Below, one piece after another: positions 27,109-35,756 of a stretch of DNA of 64,000 nt. Both the position numbers and the translations under genes were made by a program. The DNA lies in assembly GCF_029504655.1 (NCBI RefSeq), contig NZ_JAQFIL010000001.1, positions 1,617,001 to 1,681,000 on the forward strand. Direction: 5' to 3'. Numbering within the stretch: position 1 is the stretch's first letter; every line of letters starts with the position of its first letter. Source of the DNA: Catalinimonas alkaloidigena (GTDB lineage: Bacteria > Bacteroidota > Bacteroidia > Cytophagales > Cyclobacteriaceae). Below the pieces are notes generated by a model. It had not been told where the DNA came from and made no database searches. It worked only from the letters and a program-made list of their open reading frames with translations.

Positions 27109-27864
27109 TCAAACTGCAAAGCTCTTTTTCTTGTAATAATCACAAATATCAGTGAGATAACACTGCCGACATTTGGGATTGCTCCAGGTACAAATACGCT
27201 GCCCGTGTTTGAAGAAGAGCTTATGAAAATTGAGCAGTTCGGCTGCATCGGCAGGAAGCATTGCTAGCAGTACCCCATGGGCTTTAGCTTCAGTCGTTTT
27301 TTTTCCGATAATACCCAGCCTTTGTGTCACCCGATACACATGTGTGTCTACAGGAAGCACCGGTTTGCGAAAGGTAAATAATAGTACAAAAGTAGAGGTT
27401 TTGTAGCCAACACCCGGCAGAGCCATCAGCCATTCCATAGCCTCTTCAACAGGAATTTCTCTTAAAAAATCTAAATTAAAATCACCCTTTTCTGCTTTGA
27501 TCTGTTTCAATATTTGTTGAATGCGGGGAGCTTTCATTTCAGCATAATTTGAGGTGCTAATAGCTTTTGTAAGCTCTTCAGTAGGGGCAAGCATAATATT
27601 TTCCCAACTCCCAAAGCGTTCCCACATATTGTCAAAAGCTTGTTTTTCATTAGCATAGGTAGTGCGCTGAGACAAGATAGTAGCAATTAGTTGGTGCATG
27701 GGCCCTTTTGCTGAGAAGCGGGTTTGCCGGCCAAAATGAGCTTCCGCTCTTTGAAGGGCAATATTTAGTTTGTTTTGATCATTTTGCACAAGTTTTAAAA
27801 CCTGCCATCGCTTTATTAGTTTGAATTCAGTAATTAGATTTCTATTTTTGCCAAGTTTAATCAA
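27109..27864 (-). CDS. nth: Endonuclease III-like DNA glycosylase/AP lyase
   Basis: The HhH-GPD fold is clear. LPGVGYKTSTFVL carries the helix-hairpin-helix and the catalytic Lys, and VDTHVYRV carries the catalytic Asp. The C-terminal C-x6-C-x2-C-x5-C (CTWSNPKCRQCYLTDIC) binds the [4Fe-4S] cluster. It removes oxidised pyrimidines in base excision repair. The first in-frame start is a TTG at 27864 and no ATG occurs before residue 50, so the exact N-terminus is uncertain. It is divergent from asd. Confidence 0.9.
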   Translation of the reverse strand: MIKLGKNRNLITEFKLIKRWQVLKLVQNDQNKLNIALQRAEAHFGRQTRFSAKGPMHQLIATILSQRTTYANEKQAFDNMWERFGSWENIMLAPTEELTKAISTSNYAEMKAPRIQQILKQIKAEKGDFNLDFLREIPVEEAMEWLMALPGVGYKTSTFVLLFTFRKPVLPVDTHVYRVTQRLGIIGKKTTEAKAHGVLLAMLPADAAELLNFHKLFFKHGQRICTWSNPKCRQCYLTDICDYYKKKSFAV

Positions 27865-27919
27865 AGATGAATCTTTAGATTAGTGAAAATCAATTTAAAT
27901 CCTTAATCACGCAACAGAC

Positions 27920-28915
27920 ATGAAATTAGCGGTCGTAGGAGCTACCGGTTTAGTAGGTAGCGAAATCCTCAAAGTTTTAGCAGAAAGAAATTTTCCATTA
28001 GACGAGTTACTTCCCGTAGCTTCAGCCAAGTCAGCCGGTAAAGAGATTATTTTTAAGGATAAGGCTTATAAGGTGATTACGATGGAAGAAGCCATTGCTG
28101 CCAAACCAGATATCGCTATTTTCTCAGCAGGTGGCTCTACTTCTCTGGAGTTCGCTCCCAAGTTTGCTGAAGTAGGTACTACGGTAGTAGATAATTCATC
28201 TGCCTGGCGTATGAATCCGGCCAACAAACTGGTAGTGCCTGAGATCAATGCAGATGTACTGGAAGATGAGGATAAAGTAATTGCCAACCCTAACTGCTCT
28301 ACCATTCAGATGGTACTGGCTCTGGCACCTTTACATAAAAAATATAAAGCCAAGCGTATCGTAGTTTCTACTTATCAGTCAGTAACTGGTACCGGTAAAG
28401 CCGCAGTAGACCAGATGATGAATGAGCGTGAAGGTAAAGAGGGAGAAAAAGTTTACCCCTATCGTATTGACATGAATGTGCTGCCTCATATTGATGTTTT
28501 CTTTGATAATGGTTACACCAAAGAAGAGATGAAAATGGTCAATGAAACTGTGAAAATCTTTGGGGATGATAGCATCAAAGTAACCGCCACAGCGGTTCGT
28601 ATTCCAACCATGGGTGGGCACTCCGAGGCCGTGAATGTTGAATTTGAGAATGAATTTGAGTTGGATGAAGTTAGAAAACTTCTATCTGAGACTCCTGGAG
28701 TTGTGGTAGAAGATGATGTAAAAAACAACGTTTATCCAATGCCTATCAATGCGCATAATAAAGATGAGGTGTTTGTAGGCCGTTTGAGAAGAGATGAAAC
28801 GCAGCCTAAGACATTGAACATGTGGATAGTAGCAGACAACTTACGCAAAGGTGCAGCGACCAATGCGGTACAGATCGCTGAGTACCTTGTAGCGCGTAAG
28901 CTGGTACATGCTTAA
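27920..28915 (+). CDS. asd: Aspartate-semialdehyde dehydrogenase
   Basis: The 331-residue enzyme begins with the NADP-binding loop LAVVGATGLVGSEIL. It has the active-site Cys in IANPNCSTIQMV, the SVTGTGKAAV segment and the substrate-binding RIPTMGGHSEAV with its catalytic His. It makes aspartate semialdehyde, the branch point to lysine/diaminopimelate, methionine and threonine. It is a single gene closed by a strong hairpin. Confidence 0.97.
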   Translation: MKLAVVGATGLVGSEILKVLAERNFPLDELLPVASAKSAGKEIIFKDKAYKVITMEEAIAAKPDIAIFSAGGSTSLEFAPKFAEVGTTVVDNSSAWRMNPANKLVVPEINADVLEDEDKVIANPNCSTIQMVLALAPLHKKYKAKRIVVSTYQSVTGTGKAAVDQMMNEREGKEGEKVYPYRIDMNVLPHIDVFFDNGYTKEEMKMVNETVKIFGDDSIKVTATAVRIPTMGGHSEAVNVEFENEFELDEVRKLLSETPGVVVEDDVKNNVYPMPINAHNKDEVFVGRLRRDETQPKTLNMWIVADNLRKGAATNAVQIAEYLVARKLVHA

Positions 28916-28941
28916 GCAATAAGCACTAATATTTGAGAACA

Positions 28942-29016
28942 AACGTCATTGATGGCTAAGAGAAAAATGCTAAAAGCCTTATCTCTGAAACTATCAATGA
29001 CGTTTTTATTTTTTTA
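28942..29016 (+). terminator. Long-range hairpin with T-rich tail after asd
   Basis: AACGTCATTGAT (28942-28953) pairs perfectly with ATCAATGACGTT (28993-29004) across a 39-base loop, then TTTATTTTTTTAG follows. It ends asd transcription, but its tail touches the TTG start of the next gene, so it could also control that gene. Confidence 0.7.
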
Positions 29017-29019
29017 GCC

Positions 29020-30210
29020 TTGACTGACATTTCAACCTTACTCAAAGCGGAAGTACAGGCTTTCATACGAGCACACGAAAAAGATGATCCTGCCCAGCTG
29101 GTGCTGGCCGGACACAAATTTCCTGAAATACCCATCAAAGAAGTAGCGGCCCAAATTCAGGCACGCCAGAAAGCGAAGCAGAAATTTCCGGAGTGGTACG
29201 AAACTTCGGGTATTGTTTTCCCTCCATCATTATCCGTAGAGCAGGCATCTTCGGAAATTACTGCCCGCTACAAAGCTACATTGGTATCAGGCAGTCATTT
29301 GCTTGACCTGACAGGAGGAATGGGTATAGATACCTATTATTTGAGTCAGTCATTTCAGAAGACCGATTATGTAGAGCAGCAGTCAGCGCTTTTTGAACTC
29401 GTCAGGCATAATTTCAAAGTTTTAGCCAATACCAGTATACGTCCACATCATGCAAATGCAGAGGACTTTCTTGCGCAATTAAATCATACAGTAGATTGCA
29501 TATACCTGGATCCTGCCCGTAGGGATGACCAGAAAAGAAAGGTTTTTCGCCTGGAAGATTGCACACCAAATGTTATAGAACTTCAATCAAGGCTGTTAGA
29601 GGAAAGTAAGCAAGTGCTGATCAAGACAGCTCCGTTGCTGGATATTCAGGCCGCCTTACGGTCGTTAAAGCATGTCAAAAAGATAATTGTAATTGCGGTC
29701 AATCAGGATTGCAAAGAAGTGCTCTACTTGTTGGATAAAAGACATGATGATGAGCCTGAATTAGAAACTGTCTACTTTTTTGGGGACGCTTTACAGACCT
29801 TTAGTTTTAGCAAAAGTCAGGAAGAAGCGGCAAAAGTATATTACGCTGAGCCTCTCAATTATATCTATGAGCCGAATACCGCCATTCTTAAAGCAGGCGC
29901 TTTCAAAGTAATTGCCGAAGCTTTTCAATTGAAAAAGCTTCATCCTAATAGCCAACTGTATACCTCTACTATATTGAATGCTGATTTTCCTGGAAGAATA
30001 TTTCAGATGAAAACCATATGTAAATACAATAAAAAAGCATTGAAAGCTGTCCTGCCTTCCCTGAAAGCTAATCTTAGCACACGTAATTTTCCAGAAAGTG
30101 TAGCCCAGATAAGAAAGAAAACTGGTCTGAAAGAAGGAGGAAATACTTATGTTTTTGCTACTACAGATATCCAAAATAATCACATTCTCATTATTACTGA
30201 AAAAGTGTAA
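29020..30210 (+). CDS. PG_1098-type SAM-dependent methyltransferase with THUMP-like domain
   Basis: The 396-residue protein has an N-terminal ferredoxin-like region and a Rossmann methyltransferase core with motif I LLDLTGGMGIDTYYLS. Motif IV is IYLDPARRDDQKRKVFRLED. A C-terminal THUMP-like domain follows, with KTGLKEGGNTYVFAT at the end. The family is common in Bacteroidota (Porphyromonas PG_1098) and is thought to modify RNA; the target is unknown. No ATG or GTG fits the N-terminus, so the TTG at 29020 is the likely start, only a few bases after the asd terminator tail. Confidence 0.85.
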   Translation: MTDISTLLKAEVQAFIRAHEKDDPAQLVLAGHKFPEIPIKEVAAQIQARQKAKQKFPEWYETSGIVFPPSLSVEQASSEITARYKATLVSGSHLLDLTGGMGIDTYYLSQSFQKTDYVEQQSALFELVRHNFKVLANTSIRPHHANAEDFLAQLNHTVDCIYLDPARRDDQKRKVFRLEDCTPNVIELQSRLLEESKQVLIKTAPLLDIQAALRSLKHVKKIIVIAVNQDCKEVLYLLDKRHDDEPELETVYFFGDALQTFSFSKSQEEAAKVYYAEPLNYIYEPNTAILKAGAFKVIAEAFQLKKLHPNSQLYTSTILNADFPGRIFQMKTICKYNKKALKAVLPSLKANLSTRNFPESVAQIRKKTGLKEGGNTYVFATTDIQNNHILIITEKV

Positions 30211-30297
30211 ATTATTATTATTTATATACAGATGTTATAAAATTGATATTATTTATCATATAATTATGATATAATTCATATGCAATCGTAATTTTAG

Positions 30298-32259
30298 ATG
30301 AATAAGCTCATATTAAGTTTTCTATCTCTTTACTGTATATTAGGTACTTGCACCCGAAAAATAGCTGCGCAGGAAATCACTTTCGGTAGGATTAGCGCTG
30401 AAGAGTTACATGATGAATTTTACGATAAGGATTCTTCGGCTTCTGCTTTGATTCTATACGATCATGCTAAGTCCAACTTTAGACATCTGGAAAACCATGG
30501 ATTCAGAGTAGAAACTACACGTACCGTCAGAATAAAAATCTATAATCAGGCAGGGTCTGGATGGGGAAATGTGGTTGTGCCATTATATCAGGATGGGTAT
30601 AACCGCACTGAAACGGTGAGAGATATCAAGGGCTATGTGTATAATCTGGAAAACGGAATGATCCAAAGGGATGAGTTAGACAAAAAAGATATTTTTGAAG
30701 AAGATGTAAGTGAAAAGTGGCACCATGTCAAGTTTGCCTTTCCCAAGGTCAAAGCCAGCACCGTTGTAGAATATCAATATACCCTGGTTTCACCCTTTCT
30801 CTTTAAACTTGAAGACTGGGAATTTCAGCATGATATACCAGTGCAATGGAGTGAATATGTACTTACCGTACCTGCTTTTTATGAATACATGATTCTGAAG
30901 CAAGGATATTTTGATTTTGAAATTCAGGATGCCAGGTCCCTGAACGATGAACAGCGGCTCGGCTCGTATACCTACGATAACGTTAGGTATCATTGGGCGA
31001 TGAAAGATGTACCTGCCTATCAGGAAGAGGAATACATGACTACCCGGGATGATTATATCGCCAAAATTATTTTTCAGTTATCCAAAGTGAATTATCCGGG
31101 TAAGCATGTAAAAGATTTTATGACTACCTGGCCTAAGCTGGTGGAAGATCTGATGAAACTCACTTACTTTGGAAAGAACATCAAAAAAAATAACACCAGG
31201 GAGATTGTGCAAAGCCTGACAGAGGGACTTGGTTCTGAAAAAGATAAGGCAACTGCTATATATGAGTATGTCACCCAGAATTTTGCCTGGAACAAAAAAA
31301 ATAGTTATGCTCCATCTACTTCCTTAAATCAACTGTTAAAAGATAAGTCAGGTAACTGCACCGATATCAATTTGTTATTGCTGAATATGCTCAAAAAAGC
31401 AGAAATAGAGGCCCATGCTGTCTTGCTCAGCACACGTCAGCATGGCAAAATCACCACTTCATTTCCCCTGATTGATCAGTTTAACTATACAATCGTATTT
31501 GCCCAAATAGAGGGGCAGGGCGTTTTGCTGGATGCCACCCGCCGGGACTTGCCATTCGGAATGATCAACGAGGCCTGTCTAAATGGATATGGCTTAGTAG
31601 CTAATGAAGATGCGAAAGTCGAGCAGTGGATTGATGTAGGTCAGCAGGGTGTATACTTCGTAGATATTTATTGCCAGCTGAAATATGATGAAGAAAGGGG
31701 AAGTTTAACTGCCCAGGTCAAAGAGAGTTTTCGGGATTATGCAGCTTTGCGCGCACGAAAACTTTATCAGGAAGATGAAGCACAGCTTTACCAACTTAAT
31801 GATGTACAGGAGTTAAAAATTGAGGGTGCTGAAGTCAAGTCAAAACCATTTAGCTTGAGTTATACTGCCCCTTACCCGGCTGAAGAGTTAGGAAGTCTGC
31901 TTTACATTGATGCTTTTATGATGATTGATGAGGGAAACCCTTTTAATGCGCCCAAACGCTTCTATCCGGTAGATTTTGGGCATAGAATGGCAGTGAAATA
32001 TAACTTTAGCTTCACTGTTCCGGAGGGCTATAGCCTTGAGGAGTGGCCACAGGATATCAATCTTAAGCTAGAGGATAGCTCCATTAGCTATGTCTCCAAA
32101 TCTAATTTTGCTTTCAACACATTACAAATCGTAAGCCTTTTTCAGATCAACAAAACAATGATAGGGGTAGATCAGTATCAGGACTTAAGAGAGCTGTATG
32201 CGGATATGCTGAGCAAGCAGATGGAAAAAATAGTATTGAAGAAAACAGAATCGGAGTAG
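30298..32259 (+). CDS. DUF3857 and transglutaminase-like exported protein
   Basis: A signal peptide is followed by a DUF3857 beta-sandwich (TRTVRIKIYNQAGSGWGNVV, ending near AFPKVKASTVVEYQY) and a transglutaminase core. The nucleophile is Cys354 in KSGNCTDINLLLLNML and the Asp is Asp412 in VLLDATRRD. At the His position of the triad the sequence reads FNYTIV, with Tyr397. The Cys-Asp pair without His suggests that the enzyme is inactive or atypical, a state seen in several Bacteroidota members. A C-terminal DUF3858-like beta domain completes the 653 residues. It ends two bases from a convergent gene. Confidence 0.85.
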   Translation: MNKLILSFLSLYCILGTCTRKIAAQEITFGRISAEELHDEFYDKDSSASALILYDHAKSNFRHLENHGFRVETTRTVRIKIYNQAGSGWGNVVVPLYQDGYNRTETVRDIKGYVYNLENGMIQRDELDKKDIFEEDVSEKWHHVKFAFPKVKASTVVEYQYTLVSPFLFKLEDWEFQHDIPVQWSEYVLTVPAFYEYMILKQGYFDFEIQDARSLNDEQRLGSYTYDNVRYHWAMKDVPAYQEEEYMTTRDDYIAKIIFQLSKVNYPGKHVKDFMTTWPKLVEDLMKLTYFGKNIKKNNTREIVQSLTEGLGSEKDKATAIYEYVTQNFAWNKKNSYAPSTSLNQLLKDKSGNCTDINLLLLNMLKKAEIEAHAVLLSTRQHGKITTSFPLIDQFNYTIVFAQIEGQGVLLDATRRDLPFGMINEACLNGYGLVANEDAKVEQWIDVGQQGVYFVDIYCQLKYDEERGSLTAQVKESFRDYAALRARKLYQEDEAQLYQLNDVQELKIEGAEVKSKPFSLSYTAPYPAEELGSLLYIDAFMMIDEGNPFNAPKRFYPVDFGHRMAVKYNFSFTVPEGYSLEEWPQDINLKLEDSSISYVSKSNFAFNTLQIVSLFQINKTMIGVDQYQDLRELYADMLSKQMEKIVLKKTESE

Positions 32260-32260
32260 A

Positions 32261-33088
32261 TCAGTACGAAAACTGAACATAGTAGCCACTATGGTTACGA
32301 ATGTTGAATACTTCACCTTGCTCAAGAATCAGGTATTGACCACGAATACCCAGTAATTTTGATGAAATGACCGGGTTTTTTACTAGGCCTAAACTCTTCA
32401 CCTTGGTAGGATATTCCGTTACCGGATAATGAATCTCTGTAACAGGACATTCATCCAGAACATATTCCTGAACATCATCGCTGAGGAACATTTGGGCTTC
32501 TTTACAATAGTTTTCAAGCTGTACACCTTCCTTTTCCACATCTTTAAGCATGTTTCGCCAGTTGGTTTTGTCAGTAAATTGATCTTTAAGTTCTACCTCA
32601 ATTTTTCCGGCAAGATATCGATAAGGTACTTCAGCAATCGGCAAGGCTCTTCTTGCTCCCTGATCAATCCAGCGGGTAGGCACCTGTGTGCTTCTGGTTA
32701 CCCCTACCTTAATAGCATCGGTTTGTGCCAGGTACACAATGTGGGGTTGTAAATGGTGTTTTTCTTCCCATTCTATATCTCTGCCTTCTCCCAGGTGGGC
32801 CCGGCAAAGCTCCGGCCTGATGATGCATTCAGAATTTTGTGGTGCATTGATAAAACAAGGATAGCAAAAACCTTGTCCAAAAGCTTTCTTGATGGCTCTG
32901 CCACAATTGATACAGTTAATTCTACCGTCAAATGCAATATGAATTGTTTGCCCTAACAACTGGTTCATGTCAATTTCATCGTCCTGTAGTTTAAGCGTAT
33001 ATCGGACAGGATCTTCTAAAGCCACACGCATTTTCAGTAAATTGCCTTCGTAAGTCACCGTATCAATTCTTTTAGTTAAAAGCTGCAA
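32261..33088 (-). CDS. DUF2797 protein with zinc-finger and GIY-YIG-like region
   Basis: The 275-residue protein matches DUF2797. After an N-terminal beta region come two Cys pairs (CINCGRAI and FCYPCF), a likely zinc ribbon. A His/Cys segment (RPELCRAHLGEGRDIEWEE) leads to a GIY-YIG-like core, HIVYLAQTDAIKVGVTRST then RWIDQGARRALPIAE. The function is uncharacterised; a nucleic-acid role is suggested by the fold only. It is convergent with the DUF3857 gene and divergent from the next gene. Confidence 0.85.
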   Translation of the reverse strand: MQLLTKRIDTVTYEGNLLKMRVALEDPVRYTLKLQDDEIDMNQLLGQTIHIAFDGRINCINCGRAIKKAFGQGFCYPCFINAPQNSECIIRPELCRAHLGEGRDIEWEEKHHLQPHIVYLAQTDAIKVGVTRSTQVPTRWIDQGARRALPIAEVPYRYLAGKIEVELKDQFTDKTNWRNMLKDVEKEGVQLENYCKEAQMFLSDDVQEYVLDECPVTEIHYPVTEYPTKVKSLGLVKNPVISSKLLGIRGQYLILEQGEVFNIRNHSGYYVQFSY

Positions 33089-33160
33089 AATTAAGGCTTT
33101 TTAAAAAGAATACTAAACAAATAGGATGAAGATCATTTTAAGAGTATATAATGGAATGAC

Positions 33161-33997
33161 ATGAACAAAGGAGAGAAAACAATTAGTATATTGGGTTGTG
33201 GATGGCTGGGGCTTCCACTGGCTGAGCGCTTACTTGAAAAAGGCTTTCTGGTAAAAGGATCAAGCACCAGTACGGAGAAGCTTCAAGGCTTATCTGAGAA
33301 AGGTATTCAGCCTTTTCACATTCATCTTAGTCCTCAAATCAATGCTGATTATCAGCCTGAGTTTTTTGAAAGCCAGGTGCTGATTTTGAATATTCCCCCG
33401 GGTCGGCGCCAGCCTGATATTGAGACAATTTATCCTCAACAAATCAGCGAGCTAATAAAAGTTGCCGGAGAGACTTCTCTTAAAAAAATATTATTTGTCG
33501 GTTCTACCTCTGTTTATCCTAATCTCAATCGTGAAGTCACAGAAGAAGATGCGGGAGGGCAGATCAGTTCGTCTGGTAAAGCAATTTTGAAAGCAGAGCA
33601 AATACTCCACAACCAAAACCGTTTTCAGATCAGTATTCTTAGGTTCTGTGGATTGTATAATCGTGAGAGAAATCCGGGAAGGTTTCTGGCCGGCAAAGAA
33701 CTCAGCAGTAGCGGGAAGGACAGAGTAAATCTGATTCATCAGGAAGACTGTATCAGGATTATCATGAAATTGATAGAGAAAGAAAGCTGGGGTGAAACAT
33801 TTAACGCCTGTGGTGACCAGCATCCAGAAAAAGAGCAATTTTATCCAGTCGCTGCAAAGCATCTTGGCCTTACACCTCCCAGCTTTGATGACAAAGCTTC
33901 AGCGTCATATAAAATAATTAATAGCGGAAAGCTCAAACAGAAGCTGGACTATAGTTTTGCCTATCCCGATCCTGCTAAAGCCCTTGAGAAATCGTAG
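33161..33997 (+). CDS. NAD(P)-binding SDR-like epimerase/dehydrogenase (YeeZ-like)
   Basis: The 278-residue protein begins with the Rossmann motif ISILGCGWLGLPLAERLLEKG and continues with NIPPGRRQPD, FVGSTSVYPN and ILRFCGLYNRERNPGRFL. The extended-SDR YxxxK pair is not in its usual form. This matches YeeZ-type proteins of COG0451, whose substrate is unknown. It is monocistronic. Confidence 0.8.
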   Translation: MNKGEKTISILGCGWLGLPLAERLLEKGFLVKGSSTSTEKLQGLSEKGIQPFHIHLSPQINADYQPEFFESQVLILNIPPGRRQPDIETIYPQQISELIKVAGETSLKKILFVGSTSVYPNLNREVTEEDAGGQISSSGKAILKAEQILHNQNRFQISILRFCGLYNRERNPGRFLAGKELSSSGKDRVNLIHQEDCIRIIMKLIEKESWGETFNACGDQHPEKEQFYPVAAKHLGLTPPSFDDKASASYKIINSGKLKQKLDYSFAYPDPAKALEKS

Positions 33998-34050
33998 AAA
34001 AACCGAAATTTATCAGAAAAATGATTTTAGAAAGCTTTTGAAAAGACTAA

Positions 34051-35343
34051 TTACTTGGCTTTGGGAATATTATGCCTTTCCAAGTCAAAAAGGTCGTTGA
34101 GGACATCAATCAGAGTTTCTGCTTCACCACGCTTGCAGGCAGCTTTCAGTTGCAATACCGGAAGCTTCATGATTTTCTGCATCATCCCTTTGGTAATTTT
34201 TTCCACATAATCCGCCTCTTTCTCATCCAGGTTTTTCAGGTAACGGGCAATTTCTTCCTGACGAATTTGCTCCAATGCATTTTTCAGTCTATGGATAGTA
34301 GGGGAAACTTCCATTTCCTGTACCCAACCTTCTATATCAGTGAGTGCTTCTTCAATGATGGCTTTCACATGGGGTATGGCATTAATGCGCTTCTGCATGG
34401 CCTCATCCGACTTGTTTTTGATATCATCTACATTATAGACCAGTGCACCGGGTACATTCTCTACATCAGCATCAATGCTTCTGGGAACGGAAAGGTCAAT
34501 CAGATACTTATAGCTGATTTGCTTTCGCTTCTCAAAAATGGATTTGGTAATTAGAGGCTCCTGTAGTGAGATTGCTGAAACAATGATGTCAGCTTCTAAA
34601 ATGGCATCTTCAACTTCTTCGTAAAGGCGGGGGACAAAGCCGTACTGTGCAGCCAGCTTTACTGCTTTCTCATGGGTGCGATTGACGACTGTCACTTTAA
34701 ACAAATCATCAATATTGTCAGAGTCGCCAATGTTTTTACACACATCGGTACCGATTTCACCTAAGCCAATAACCAATAGGCGGGGCTTAATAATTTCAGC
34801 TGCCAGATCGTACACCAGTTCTGAAGCGGCGTACGAAACTGAGGCTGCACCATCGCGAAACGGGGTTTCCTGTACTACTCTTTTGTTGGTAAAGAAAATG
34901 GTGTGCAGCAAGCGATGGAGGAAAGGACCAGCCATATCTTCGTCAGCGGAGGCCTGATAAGCTCTTTTGACCTGGTTGGATATCTGCATATCACCCACTA
35001 CCTGGGATTCAAGACCAATAGCCACATGAAAAAGATGACGCATTACTTCATTTTCGTCATTACAACTTACAAAGTACTGATGAATGCTATCGGCAATATC
35101 GGTAAGTCCTTTCTCAACGATGATGAGCTTGATGATCTCATCGCTCAAGTCATGCTCAGCAGAATAATAAACCTCTGTACGGTTGCAGGTAGAAAGGACA
35201 AGAGCCTCAGAGATATTAGTAATGCTTTTGAGTTTACGCAGTAGGTCGGAATACTGCTGTTCGTTTAATGCAACCCGCTCACGAATCTCAATAGGGCTGT
35301 TCTTATAAGTTAAGCTAACGAATTTGAAGTTGTTTTGCATCAT
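34051..35343 (-). CDS. hemA: Glutamyl-tRNA reductase
   Basis: The protein has the catalytic Cys in LVLSTCNRTEVYY, the substrate pocket HLFHVAIGLESQVVGDMQI, the NADPH loop LLVIGLGEIGTDVCKNI and the C-terminal helical dimerisation domain. It reduces glutamyl-tRNA(Glu) to glutamate-1-semialdehyde, the first step of C5 tetrapyrrole synthesis. The organism can thus make heme de novo and also import it through the hmu operon. I use the ATG at 35343 (MMQNNFKFVSLTYKNS); an ATG three bases later is equally possible. No other heme biosynthesis genes adjoin it. Confidence 0.96.
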   Translation of the reverse strand: MMQNNFKFVSLTYKNSPIEIRERVALNEQQYSDLLRKLKSITNISEALVLSTCNRTEVYYSAEHDLSDEIIKLIIVEKGLTDIADSIHQYFVSCNDENEVMRHLFHVAIGLESQVVGDMQISNQVKRAYQASADEDMAGPFLHRLLHTIFFTNKRVVQETPFRDGAASVSYAASELVYDLAAEIIKPRLLVIGLGEIGTDVCKNIGDSDNIDDLFKVTVVNRTHEKAVKLAAQYGFVPRLYEEVEDAILEADIIVSAISLQEPLITKSIFEKRKQISYKYLIDLSVPRSIDADVENVPGALVYNVDDIKNKSDEAMQKRINAIPHVKAIIEEALTDIEGWVQEMEVSPTIHRLKNALEQIRQEEIARYLKNLDEKEADYVEKITKGMMQKIMKLPVLQLKAACKRGEAETLIDVLNDLFDLERHNIPKAK

Positions 35344-35364
35344 GAAAATAAACTCAATGGGCAA

Positions 35365-35756
35365 AGATAATTTCAGTTCTTTGAACTTTAAAATGAACCT
35401 TGGTATGAAAGCTAATTTAGAATAATTATAAACAATATAGGCTCATTTTTTTCTTGATCTTTTATCACAACATGAACTTCCGTGACTAAGGTTCAAAGAA
35501 ATGATCAAATATTTATACCTAATAATTATTTATACAAATTAAGTATCTTATGCGATCATTAGAAATGACAAAAGTCATATTTTCGTAGCCTATGATGGAA
35601 AAATACTATGAATATCAATTTATAACACTAAAGAAAGGTTAAACTGAGAAATATGGAAAGATATAATAAGATGCTCTTAATATATTACGCCTTTCGCAAT
35701 AAATTTTTTAATTTTAAGCACTAAAGAATATCATTTTTACACTGAAACAACTAACC
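35365..35756. other. 392-bp AT-rich intergenic region between hemA and pyc
   Basis: The region separates two divergent genes and must contain both promoters. I see no gene, no clear hairpin and no exact consensus promoter. Confidence 0.4.
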
